A stretch of 64,000 nucleotides of DNA. It comes from Xanthostigma xanthostigma. Lineage: Eukaryota; Arthropoda; Insecta; Raphidioptera; Raphidiidae. Positions 1-10,192 of this stretch are shown in pieces. Location of the stretch: NCBI GenBank assembly GCA_963575645.1, contig OY754464.1, forward strand, positions 46,490,192-46,554,191, given 5' to 3'. How positions within the stretch are numbered: the first letter of the stretch is position 1; each line of letters starts with the position of its first letter. The notes beneath the pieces were generated by a model. That model saw only the letters and a program-made list of their open reading frames with translations, did not search any database and was not told the DNA's origin. The position numbers and the translations under genes were made by a program.

Positions 1-480
1 GCAATTAAAATGCTTTGACCACCAGATTATATGCGATAAAACAAATCACGTTAAAATCTTTATGATTCAAATTACATACCAAATTTTATCTTCTAGAGTA
101 AATTATTTTAATAAAACGTAAAATCAGTTTCTATTGCGTCTAGAACCTCTCCAGTATTAATTACTTCTAACTGATATTCAAGTAAATTTTGTTCCTTTTA
201 TTAAATAAATATTGTAAAACCTGGCTTTACAATTGTTAGGTATGTTCTAATGTTATATGAATATTCCATTAACACAAAATATATTTTTAATTTACGTTAA
301 AAATTCTTGTTTTTAATAATCCCGAAAAAACCATACGCCCCTGGTTAAGATAATGCTGAAGAAGCTTCCGTTACAACGTTGCCTTTTTAAAGCCATCTCT
401 TTCCAACTTATTTAAAACTGTGAAACTATGTATGATTATAAACAAATCGTGTTTTATGAATGGGATGTTATGTCTCCTTA
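1..480. other. AT-rich non-coding stretch
   Basis: No open frame, repeat or RNA signal that I can support. Simple AT-rich sequence with short homopolymer runs. Confidence 0.5.
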
Positions 481-832
481 TATTAAATGTCTCTGGGTAC
501 AAAAGACCGAATGGGGGGGGGGGGGCATGATTACACACATTCATCTTAGTTTACCGAGATGAATGTTGTGTCCTTTCATAATGATCGGAGTTACCGTTCA
601 AAAGTTTTTGTCGGACGGACAAATTTTGAGTTACATTTTGCAACATTTTTCATTGATGCTCCGCTCCTATTGGTCATAGCGTGATATTATATTACAGTCT
701 ATAGCCTTCCTCGATAAATGGGCTATCTAACAAAAAAAATATTTACAATTCGAACCAGTAGTTCCTGAGATTAGCGCGTTCAATCAACCAACCAAACAAA
801 CAAACTCTTCAGCTTTATATATTAGTTTAGAT
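481..832 (+). mobile_element. Non-LTR-like dispersed repeat, copy 1
   Basis: Contains a run of 13 G at 513-525, then 'catcttagtttaccgagat', 'gatcggagttaccgttcaaa' and 'cattgatgctccgctcctat', and ends with 'cgaaccagtagttcctgag' and a tail near 'cagctttatatattag'. Two other copies are in this window: 20641-20910 in the same orientation and 6548-6776 reversed. The arrangement resembles the 3' end of a lepidopteran LINE or a SINE using its tail. No coding capacity remains. Confidence 0.65.
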
Positions 833-1331
833 AATATAGATTATGTGTTGAACGGGATTTAAATTAAAAACTATTTAACGGATTTTAATGATTTTCGTTT
901 GATGTTCCTTATGATTCCAGAAGTGTCATAGGCCATGTTTTATTTAAATTCTTAAATTATTTTTTCAGTTAATAAATAATAAGTTTCCAATTACTTGAGT
1001 CGTCACTAAGACCCATTGCCCCACCATTTATGCATAGTCTTATCGCCCGTAGTGGGATCACGGTTATCGGAGGAGGTAAAGGGGCGTTCAAGTATCACGC
1101 AAACAGGCTTAAGGGGCGGGGTGTTCAATTTTTTCTTACTATTGTTGACCAAGAGAATGGGGAAATATTATGAATCTGACGTAAGATAAAAAAAATCTGA
1201 TAAACGGTTAACTGTAAGTAGCCCTAGAGCTTCCCGTTTTTTTCAAGCTCCTGAAGCTTAAAAACACTATTAATTGATTAAACTCTAAATTTTGATGTTT
1301 AATAAAAGTTCTAAAAAAAATTGTACGTATT
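833..1331. other. Non-coding stretch
   Basis: AT-rich, with short G-rich words ('ggaggaggtaaaggggcg') near 1067-1085. No gene or repeat boundary recognised. A 69-codon frame over 1208-1417 runs into the foldback element and is not credible. Confidence 0.4.
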
Positions 1332-1487
1332 AGGTTCGTTCCAAGCAGCCAGCAAACGGTTTCGAAACCGTCACCCGCATTCGCAGTAGTTAAAACGAAA
1401 CTCGTATCGGTTTTCAAACACGTTTTAGCTATCTTCGCATGACGGTGATGGTTTCGAAACCGTTTGCTGGTTGCTTGGAACGAACCT
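1332..1487. repeat. Foldback (palindromic) MITE, copy A
   Basis: Two arms of about 66 bases read the same in opposite directions, starting 'aggttcgttccaagcagcc' and ending 'ggttgcttggaacgaacct', with a central segment near 'cgaaactcgtatcggtttt'. The family recurs at 31419-31563 and 41016-41163, and the centres are homologous. Within this copy both arms carry 'cggtttcgaaacc', whereas the other copies carry 'cggtaacagaac'. Confidence 0.8.
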
Positions 1488-1671
1488 TTTATTATTATTT
1501 AGGGGGAGGGGGTTCACGATTTTCTAATTTTTTCTTGTTGGTGGGAGGGGGGTGTCTGTAGGGATCTAAAATATTCTATGTCTAGGCAAACTACAAATTC
1601 AAACGAAGCCGAACCGGGCTGCTATAGTTTGTAATAATCAATAGTTTTCCCGCTATACGTTTACTCTTAAA

Positions 1672-2055
1672 GGAATAAATTGGACTGGAATCATGCTTTT
1701 TTTGTCTGCTGAAACCAGAGGTCTTGAAATTATCAGATTACTTTGAATGAGTATGGTCGAAGGTCTGAAAAGTCTTGCTGCTTGCAACTCTGCAGTGCGA
1801 ACGTCAAATACCTTCACGTAAGTCGGAACACCAAATGATTTCCTTGCCGAGAGATATCTTGGTGTTCTGACAAATGATTAGTTTCGACGCCCGCACAGAG
1901 TAGCGTAGATATTGCGGGCAGCAAATCTTCCTCAAGGCTTCCGCCCTACTCGTTCACGACCATCTATGCGATGGTTTCAAGCTTGCCCTTGTTTCGTCAG
2001 AAAGCCAAACGCGCTTCTCAATTCAACTATTCCTTCAATACTAAAAATATAGCCA
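1672..2055 (+). repeat. Dispersed repeat family (Tc1/mariner-like remnant?), copy 1
   Basis: Shares 'gctgaaaccag', 'gaatgagtatggtcgaaggtctg', 'gggcagcaaatctt', 'ctcgttcacga' and a final 'ttcaatactaaaaatatag' with diverged copies at 9739-10035, 11255-11530, 33826-33925, 41208-41530 and 42085-42205. The reverse strand has the look of a decayed transposase, but I cannot align a catalytic core, so the superfamily is only a guess. Confidence 0.45.
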
Positions 2056-3215
2056 AAAAAAACCCACAAGTTTACATAAATGTAAAACATTATTAATGAC
2101 AGAACGAAGGTAAGTGCAATGACTTCTGACTAACGCTCTCTGTATAGCATGCAGCTATACCGTTCCAAATCAAATTAAAGCGATTTACTGACAATGAGCT
2201 CTATTTATCTATTGTTATCAATTATTGTATTTAACCGTTCTGGTTCAGAACGATTTTGTCCTCTGGCGTTTATTGTTTTTGAAATTAAAAAACAAAGAAA
2301 AATACATTTTAAAAACAAAACTTATATCGTTTTAGATGTATTCTTGCACGCCCCTCTATGAAAGAACTTCTTTTCATGCTTGTATAGCGGTAGTAAAATG
2401 ACCAATTTAACACTAGTGCTGTGAATTAAACCAAACAAATGCTATTTTACCATTTCAACAGCAATTTTCAAAAGCGATTTGTTAGTTACCATACTACACT
2501 AAAAGAGTAACGCATTAGGAAAGCAGGTGCAACAACCCAAATAGATCGAAAATGGCTAAGTTGTCGAAAATAATAAAGATGTGAAAATCAGCTATCTTAT
2601 AGGAAGTGCGTGCAAAGAATGTATAGTATGTATGTAGAACGTAATGCTATTATGACTCGCTTGACTGTTAAAACTCGCTGATTTCTCGTTTTTCCATAAT
2701 GTCGCAACTCGTATATAATAATTGCATTCACTTTCAGAATATATAAACGACTATTACATTTAAAATTTTTATTTTTTAGCATGCGTGAGCAGTGAGTCAT
2801 ACAGAATACTCGGAAAATCCGCAAGAAAACAAAATTAGACAAGGGTTGAGACTTCTGTTGCCATTTATACCCGACTACAAAAAGGAAAGTTATGATTTTA
2901 ATACATATTAGTATTTATTAATACTGACCATGGCGGTTCGTTACCACAATAATAATTCTCTTCCTTTTACGAAAAATATATTCTATGTACATTGTACATA
3001 AATGTTTACAAAATTTCTATATCTACAGTTGTGTCGTTTTATGTAGGATACACACAAAATGCATGTGACCTCGAAATAAAATTACGCTATCATACAATAA
3101 CGGTCAAAAGTAGATGTTTTGTTCACAAGGGCGGAAAATCAACATAACACGGAAAAAACAACCTTGGATCCTGCAGCTAATGACAAAAAGCTGGCAAGTT
3201 CTTGTGTGCTGCAGT
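2056..3215. other. Non-coding stretch
   Basis: AT-rich, without a convincing gene. The word 'tgtatagcggtagtaaaatg' at 2380-2400 recurs reversed near 7449-7471, so part of this is probably old repeat. The 81-codon minus frame at 2597-2842 has no recognisable feature. Confidence 0.4.
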
Positions 3216-3712
3216 CAAAAAACTTTTTAACAAAAAAATTAAACCGCCGAAAAACTGAAAAGCAAAAAATAATAAATCTTTTTATTTAACTAAGTTCTAT
3301 CTAAGTAGTTGAACGTATGTGACAGTCTAGTATATCTAAGTAATTTTGAGTCGGCGTCAACAATCCTTCGCCGGAAATCTCTGAGCGTTCACGAAGTTAA
3401 TATCAGCGACAGAGCAACCCTAACGGGCACACTGAGGGCACACGTCTTTGCGAGTGGTCGTGTGGAGAGCGCATGTTTAGAATGTTAATGTTTATCGCTG
3501 GAGATTTCACGTATCATTGTTAATTTGATTTGGTTATTTCTTTTAGTGATCTTTGTTCATTGATGGTTTGACGCCGACTCAAAATTACTTAGATATACTA
3601 GACTGTCACATACGTTCAACTACTTAGATAGAACTTAGTTAAATAAAAAGATTTATTATTTTTTCCTTTTCAGTTTTTCGGCGGTTTAATTTTTTTGTTA
3701 AAAAGTTTTTAT
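3216..3712. repeat. Large near-perfect inverted repeat with 207 bp spacer
   Basis: Arms 3216-3360 and 3568-3712, about 145 bases each, match with a single difference that I can find ('aaaagcaaaa' against 'aaaaggaaaa'). Landmarks in the arms are 'accgccgaaaaactgaaaa' and 'ttgaacgtatgtgacagtc'. The spacer is less AT-rich than the arms and has no clear open frame. A transcript would form a long hairpin. Confidence 0.85.
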
Positions 3713-3759
3713 TTAATAATTTTTTGTGGCTATATAATTTATAATTGTAATATACACAA

Positions 3760-4190
3760 CTCAGCATAAAAATCTGTGAGTGAACAATAAATCACCCCTA
3801 TTTTCCCACCCTTAGGGTAGAAATTTTTTTTCCAAATTTATATGAGACGAACCTCGAGGTATACCCTATCCAATAAAAAAATAATTATCAAAATTGGACC
3901 ACTCTGTAAAAAGTTATGTGTGGTCATACATTACAATCAGTGAGTGAACAATCAATCATCCCCTGTTTTCCTACCCTTAGGGTTGGAATTTTTCTACCAA
4001 ATTTATATGGGACCAACTTCGAGGTATACCCTTTCAAACAAAAAAAAAAAATATCAAAATCGGACTACTCTGTAAAAAGTTATGCGTGGTCATACATAAA
4101 TAAAAAAAAAAAAAAAAATAAAAAAAAAAAAAAAAATATACGCGTCGAATTGAGAACCTCCTCCGTTTTTGTTTTTCGTCGGTTAAAAAA
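3760..4190 (+). mobile_element. Non-LTR tail with two ~170 bp tandem units
   Basis: Two successive units each contain 'gtgagtgaacaat', 'cacccttagggt', 'tttatatg' and 'actctgtaaaaagttatg', followed by long A runs (4098-4136) and a terminal 'gagaacctcctccg...cgtcggttaaa'. A second copy lies at 43856-44153 in the same orientation. This is a familiar lepidopteran retroposon 3' end. The 92-codon frame at 3916-4194 is an artefact of the repeat. Confidence 0.65.
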
Positions 4191-4609
4191 TTAGTCACCA
4201 CGCATAGAATGTTCTCTGGACAGCTAAGTCAACTTATCTACTTCAGCTAATGGAAATTTACTGGTTAGAATTAACAGCCACAGATAAACATATCATTCAG
4301 AGTCTTAAAATAGTAAGCTAACACAGCCATTCCGTACGCTCTAGGGCTAGTTGATCAAAAATAGTGTGCCACAGCTAATTTTTTTGGGTGGAGCAGTTAG
4401 TATAGTTGTCTGTACGAGATTTACGTTTAGCTGCCTTGCACTAAAATGATGCATATGGCATAGTGTTTTTTTTTTGCTACAGCAGCCAATGAGCAAGCGA
4501 AAGGCAGCGAATGAAATTAGCATTTAGTATTTTTTTTTAAATTCGGTATAGTTCGGTCCGCTCGGTTAATATCGCACGATGACTTTGCACAGTTCTTTGC
4601 GTCTTTATG

Positions 4610-5260
4610 CTTTCATAATGTCATTTATTCAATGATCTGTGTCCTGTGAATGCAGAGTTCACTGTTCGAATGCAGGATTTATATTGTGGTATATTAGTAA
4701 GAAATATGGATGTCGAAGAAATTCTACGTATTTGGGGATTTGAAAATTTAATAGACGTTTAAAGGTAAGAAAACTATTTTATTTTTAAAATCAATTATTT
4801 ATATAGTGTCCCGTGGGTACCTATATAGTTATAGCATTGCATCATATTATGTTTAATTCTCAATGTGTATAATAATGAAAAAGTTTCATTTTTAACACAA
4901 ATTTTGCATTAATTTTTTTAATTATCTCTGTCAAAGTCTTCCAAAATATATGACAGTAAAAACTAAAATTTAGAACATACTATTTTTCTTTCAAATATAC
5001 ATTTTATTTTCCTCTTTGTTAAATAATAATAATTTAATTTTTACAAGATAATATATTTTTATTTGACAATATGAAAATTGATGCAAACTCTTTACGTTTT
5101 AAAACAATATCTGTCCTTCGTCTCTGACGCACTCATTACAATTAATTCCTAATTCATTATTTCTAAATTATTTACTTTTGTTTCAGGATATTAGCATATT
5201 ACATGAAACTTTAGAAGTCAGAAAAACTCGGGCAAACGTTTGTGATAACCAATAATTCTG
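4610..5260 (+). repeat. Tandem duplication unit 1 (exon-like, damaged frame)
   Basis: Starts 'ctttcataatgtcat' and continues into the second unit at an offset of 651. It carries the same exon-like segment as unit 2, with a donor-like 'aaaggtaaga' near 4760 and an acceptor-like 'ttttgtttcag' near 5185. A 2 bp deletion relative to unit 2 near 4752 puts a stop in the frame just before the donor. Confidence 0.75.
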
Positions 5261-5912
5261 CTTTCATAATGTCATTAAAATATTCAATGATCTGTGTCCT
5301 GTGAATGCAGAGTTCACTGTTCGAATGCGGGATTTATATTGTGGTATATTAGTAAGAAATATGGATGTCGAAGAAATTCTACGTATTTGGGGATTTGAAA
5401 ATTTAATAGAGACGTTTAAAGGTAAGAAAACTATTTTATTTTTAAAAATCAATTATTTATATAGTGTCCCGTGTGTACCTATATAGTTATAGCATTGCAT
5501 CATATTATGTTTAATTCTCAATGTGTATAATAATGAAAAAGTTTCATTTTTAACACAAATTTTGCATTATTTTTTTTAATTATCTCTGTCAAAGTCTTCC
5601 AAAATATATGACAGTAAAAACTAAAATTTAGAACATACTATTTTTCTTTCAAATACATTTTATTTTCCTCTTTGTTAAATAATAATAATTTAATTTTTAC
5701 AAGATAATATATTTTTATTTGACAATATGAAAATCGATGCAAACTCTTTACGTTTTAAAAATATCTGTCCTTCGTCTCTGACGCACTCATTTACAATTAA
5801 TACCTAATTCATTATTTCTAATTTAATTACTTTTGTTTCAGGATATTAGCATATTACATGAAACTTTAGAAGCCAGAAAAACTCGGGCAAACGTTTGTGA
5901 TAACTAATAAGT
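5261..5912 (+). repeat. Tandem duplication unit 2 with exon-like segment
   Basis: An open frame from the ATG at 5301 encodes a peptide containing 'VEEILRIWGFENLIETFK' before a consensus donor 'aaaggtaaga' at about 5420. The pattern resembles the start of a sterile alpha motif helix bundle, but the stretch is short. An acceptor-like 'tttgtttcag' lies near 5841. Joined at these sites the phase leads quickly to a stop, so a working protein is not shown. A polyadenylation-like 'aataaa' follows near 5968. This is either a captured gene fragment or the remains of a small gene. Confidence 0.4.
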
Positions 5913-6547
5913 CTTACTTTATAAGAATATAATATGTCTGTTTCTTTACTATAATATGTACTAATTAAATAAAACTATTTAATATTATATCACACTTGTT
6001 TATATTTGCTGCATTAACTCATAAACCCATTTGCTACAGATAAAAAAAAAATTCTCACAGATTAGAAATACAGCTATTACAGCATTGATATGTAACTGTA
6101 GAAGCTAATTGGCACCTGTATCACAAATTATTTAAATAGCTACACAGATATTATAAACTAACTACGGTACTTAATTAAATACCTCCTCCAGTCAGTCGCT
6201 GCGTAGCATGATAAAGAATAACTAAAGCTAATTCAGTCAAATTAATCATCTGCCAGTGCAGTAATATTTTGAGAGCCAGCTGCAGTTACTTTCTAAAGTA
6301 GCCAATTCAATTGGGTACTAGAGTCAAAAACGTTAGTAGAGCCAACCAATTCGTATTGTGTGGGAACTCATACACTTTGGTAGGTAGCTAATTCATATTA
6401 TGTACTAGAGTCAAATGCTTTAGCAGTGACAACAGTTTTTCGCTAGGCGAAACAACTTGGCTGCTGTACTTAAAAATCTTTGCTGTGCCGAAATCCATTA
6501 GTAATATGGTCTGGCGTAGCCTAAATTTGGGCTGTGGGAACGAATCT

Positions 6548-6776
6548 TTTTTTTCCGTGAAGTAACACCCATATTCTACATCTATATTTATATGAAATTT
6601 AAAATCAAAATGGTCCGTCCGACAAAAACTTTTGAACTAACTCCGATCATCATGAAATTTGGACACAACATTAATCTCGGTAAACTTAAGATGAACTTGC
6701 GTACTCATGTTTCCACCCCCACATCCGTTCTTTTGTACCCGGATGACACCGGGACGAGCCCCGCTACTAATTTATA
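6548..6776 (-). mobile_element. Non-LTR-like dispersed repeat, copy 2 (reversed)
   Basis: Reverse complement of the repeat at 481-832: 'gtccgtccgacaaaaacttt', 'aactccgatcatcatgaa' and 'ctcggtaaacttaagatga'. The 61-codon frame at 6592-6777 is a by-product. Confidence 0.65.
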
Positions 6777-7945
6777 AAACGTAAGTCATTTTCATTTCAT
6801 GGACCCCCAATTTTTTTCCCGCTGACATGGACCCCTTGCAAGTTGTCGTCGACCCCTGGGGGTCGATATAGACCACTTTGGGAATCACTGACCTAAACGT
6901 ACGGCGAAACCGACAACAGCCAAATGTTGAAATGAATGGAGCGCTCAGAATTGATTCTTTTTAATAATACTAGCAACCCGACCCGACTTCGCCCGGATCG
7001 AAATAATAGAATCAATTAGTTCATCTGGCTAACCTTATACTAATATAAATCGGAAAGTGAAAAATATCTGCATACACGCATGTAAAGACGCTTTTTACAA
7101 GCTTTATATTAGCTTCACCTGTATGAATGTATGTAAACACGCTATGTTGTAACCGACTCCTTTGGGCTCGATTTTGACCCACTTTAAACGGACAGATTTT
7201 TTATAGGGGGTAGTGCGTATAGTAGGTTATGTTTCTAGCGCACAATATCATCAGAGACACATGTAGTATTTTGTGCACGTATCCCTCTATAAAATAGCTG
7301 ATTTTCATATTATCTTGAAAACTTTTGACACTTCAATTTTGATCAAGTTTACTTCCAAGTGTAGGCTTCGTTGTATTTTAATACATTTAAGTATGACTAC
7401 GATTCGCATTTCCATTGCTTTATTTGACGTAGGTTCTATGGCGAAATGATTTTACTACCGCTATACAGGCATTAACATTTCTTTTCCAAATATCCTCGCA
7501 GTCCTATGTCGACAGGGTCACTCCAGCCTTTTATAATAAATTCATTGACAGATGCGAACAAATTTTTAAATTACAATACTTTTGACCGATAGTGTTATAC
7601 ACACATAGATAAACCGCGGAGTAACGTATTTTATTATAGGAATGACATAATCCATTGCAGCGAATTTACATCAAAATCAACACAAAAAAAAACAATCATT
7701 TCCTAATTAAAGTATGATTACAATTCTGCTGACCGCTGACCAGTGACCGGCTCTACACCACAAAAGCGATATTATAAAAATGCGCGTCGATAAAAATATG
7801 CCCAAAATCACGAAACATCATGTGCAGTGAAGTTCGTTTATAATGAAAGTCGAGGAACCGAAGAAGTTTAGTTGTCGGCGATTCCAAAGTACACGCGTGT
7901 GCAGCCAAGAACAAATAGCAAGTTGATATACACGCCAACACCCAA
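6777..7945. mobile_element. LINE tail fragments and unassigned sequence
   Basis: The stretch 6970-7330 contains 'ctagcaacccgacccgactt', 'tatattagcttcacctgtat' and 'actttaaacggacagatttt', recognisable as 3' tail words of lepidopteran LINEs. From 7340 to 7945 I see no gene or bounded repeat. Confidence 0.45.
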
Positions 7946-8326
7946 TGCCGGATTTAAAGGTCTGGAGGCTTCGGGGCAACAAAGGAGTGGAGGCCCCCTG
8001 GCCCCAAATTATTTTCCAAAAATATAGACAATTTTTCCCACTCTAGTTTTCCAATAAATAATTTATTTTGAAAAAAAGTATAGATTCTTTTATTATTTAA
8101 CAAACATTCAAATATAATCGAAAACAAGAATTGTCTGAAATTAAATTTTAGCGTTAACGAACGGAACTTTCTGAGCTTTTTTCGCCGAAAAATATCAAAG
8201 GAAAAGTTGTTTACTAGTGTTTACTAGTCTAAATTTGAATTTTTTTTTTCGAAGTCTATTGTGGGGGACCCTCTTTTGTGGAGGCCCCGGGGCTGCAGCC
8301 CCGGTTGCCCACCCCTAAATCCGGCC
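7946..8326. mobile_element. MITE with G/C-rich inverted ends
   Basis: Begins 'gccggatttaaaggtctgg' and ends 'cacccctaaatccggc', giving imperfect terminal inverted repeats. The segments 'aggccccctggcccc' and 'aggccccggggctgcagcc' also face each other. Length about 380 bp, with no coding content. Confidence 0.6.
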
Positions 8327-8356
8327 TTTCCAACACCTATTCAAAATTGGTAACCG

Positions 8357-9728
8357 GACTCCATATCCGCGGACAAAATATCCCCGACAAAATATCCTTG
8401 TTAAAATATCCTTGGACAAAATATCCTTGAGACAAAATATCCATGAGACAAAATGTCCTTTGTCAGAATATCCGTGGACAAAAAATGCAAAAAAAAATTG
8501 ACTTTCTACATATAATTCTTTATAACTGTTTCTGACGTCAATTCCGGGGTGAACGATAAACGGGTATGCGAATTGTAATTCCGGAGTGAACGATAAAGGG
8601 GTATGCGAATTGTCTCGCAGTGAAACGGGAAGGGGCAAATGTGGAGTTTTTAAAAAAACAATTCCGGGGTGAACGATAAACGGGTATGCGAATTGTAATT
8701 CCGGGGTGAACGATAAACGGGTATGCGAATTGTAATTCCGGGGTGAACGATAAAGGGGTATGCGAATTGTCTCGCAGTGAAACGGGAAGGGGCAAATGTG
8801 GAGTTTTTAAAAAAACAATTCCGGGGTGAACGATAAACGGGTATGCGAATTGTAATTCCGGGGTGAACGATAAACGGGTATGCGAATTGTAATTCCGGGG
8901 TGAACGATAAAGGGGTATGCGAATTGTCTCGCAGTGAAACGGGAAGGGGCAAATGTGGAGTTTTTAAAAAAACAATTCCGGGGTGAACGATAAACGGGTA
9001 TGCGAATTGTAATTCCGGGGTGAACGATAAAGGGGTATGCGAATTGTCTCGCAGTGAAACGGGAAGGGGCAAATGTGGAGTTTTTAAAAAAACAATTCCG
9101 GGGTGAACGATAAACGGGTATGCGAATTGTAATTCCGGGGTGAACGATAAACGGGTATGCGAATTGTAATTCCGGGGTGAACGATAAAGGGGTATGCGAA
9201 TTGTCTCGCAGTGAAACGGGAAGGGGCAAATGTGGAGTTTTTAAAAAAACAATTCCGGGGTGAACGATAAACGGGTATGCGAATTGTAATTCCGGGGTGA
9301 ACGATAAAGGGGTATGCGAATTGTCTCGCAGTGAAACGGGAAGGGGCAAATGTGGAGTTTTTAAAAAAACAATTCCGGGGTGAACGATAAACGGGTATGC
9401 GAATTGTAATTCCGGGGTGAACGATAAAGGGGTATGCGAATTGTCTCGCAGTGAAACGGGAAGGGGCAAATGTGGAGTTTTTAAAAAAACAATTCCGGGG
9501 TGAACGATAAACGGTCCTGAAGAAGTCAAGAAAATTGCCGAAACGTTGATCAATAAATAATGTTCTAGTGAATAAAAATTGTTTTTTTATTTTAGCCTTG
9601 TATCCCGTATAATTTTATCATACCGTGGATATTATGTCCGAAGGATTTTTTGTCTTGAGGATATTTTGTCTGAGGATATTTTGTCCGGGATATTTTGTCC
9701 AGGATATTTTGTCCGAGGATATAGAGTC
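8357..9728. mobile_element. Composite element: inverted 'gacaaaatatcc' arrays around a minisatellite
   Basis: The left edge 'gactccatatcc' and right edge 'ggatatagagtc' are inverted copies. Inside each edge is an array of 'gacaaaatatcc' (left, 8370-8480) or its complement 'ggatattttgtc' (right, 9630-9722). Between them is a higher-order minisatellite (8539-9514) and a fragment at 9515-9575 with 'cctgaagaagtc' and 'gccgaaacgttga', typical of Penelope ends. I do not recognise a transposase. The symmetric array-bearing ends mark it as one mobile or foldback unit. Confidence 0.6.
8539..9514. repeat. Higher-order minisatellite (37 bp and 46 bp monomers)
   Basis: Monomer A is 37 bp ('aattccggggtgaacgataa' then 'acgggtatgcgaattgt') in two variants, 'aacggg' and 'aagggg'. 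Monomer B is 46 bp ('ctcgcagtgaaacgggaagg' to 'gtttttaaaaaaac'). B recurs at intervals of 157, 157, 120, 157, 120 and 120 bp, so repeats contain either three or two A monomers per B. Copies are almost identical, pointing to recent expansion or homogenisation. Frames of 85-248 codons on the minus strand through this block are repeat artefacts. Confidence 0.95.
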
Positions 9729-9738
9729 ATAGAACCTT

Positions 9739-10035
9739 CAAAATTAATGCGCCACTCAGTTCTCCTGTCATTTTAACAATAAAGAAATTATATTGAACTG
9801 GAAGCACATTTTCTTTTCTGATGAAACCAATGTAAGCGTCCAAATTAGCGTTGGGTGTTCTGGGTAGGAATTTGCTTAACGCCGACGTGGAGTTGCGCAC
9901 ATATTGCAGACAGCAAATCTTTCACCAGGTCTTCACCAAACTCGTTCACGAATATCTAATTTTTCATAGAGGGACAAAAAACATGCTTCCAGTTTAATTA
10001 TTTTCTTGACACTAAAAATATAGCAGAAAAAACTA
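9739..10035 (+). repeat. Dispersed repeat family, copy 2
   Basis: Begins 'aaaattaatgcgccactcag' and continues with 'gaactggaagcacatttt', 'cagacagcaaatctttc', 'ctcgttcacgaa' and 'gacactaaaaatatagc', matching the repeat at 1672-2055 and at 33826 and 41208. Confidence 0.5.
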
Positions 10036-10112
10036 TTAGTAAAAAAAACCTTTTTATGGACAATCTTACATTGAAATGTACTAAAGAAGGAAATGTATTT
10101 TTTTAATAATTT

Positions 10113-10192
10113 TGATTCATAATTAGAAAAGCGTAGGTAGTTACCTTTATGATCGTTTATTAGTCACAATCTACGCTTTTATAATTATGAAC
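10113..10192. repeat. Short hairpin repeat
   Basis: Arms 'gattcataattagaaaagcg' and 'ctacgcttttataattatga' face each other across about 36 bases. It shares 'aaaagcgt' with the larger hairpins at 17078, 21918 and 42957. Confidence 0.6.

Larger units (their letters stand above)
4195..6545. mobile_element. Candidate DNA element rich in 'agctaatt' words, carrying a tandem duplication
   Basis: Both flanks of the duplicated core (4195-4500 and 6030-6440) are crowded with variants of 'cagctaatt', 'agccaatt' and 'gctacag', like degenerate subterminal repeats of a DNA transposon. I could not find clean terminal inverted repeats or a target duplication, so the boundaries are approximate and the class is unproven. 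The core holds two 651 bp copies with exon-like content (separate entries). Confidence 0.35.

Noticed and set aside
513..525. Poly-G run as a G-quadruplex or regulatory element
   Set aside because: The same run recurs at the same place in another copy of the repeat (20680-20689), so it is part of that repeat.
3916..4194. 92-codon Lys-rich frame
   Set aside because: Made of a LINE tail and A runs.
8539..9514. Regular spaced repeats reminiscent of a CRISPR array
   Set aside because: Neither monomer is a short conserved repeat separated by unique spacers; all parts are repeated. It is a eukaryotic minisatellite.
8315..9553. Overlapping minus-strand frames of 85-248 codons
   Set aside because: They are translations of the minisatellite in rotating frames and share no property with a real protein.
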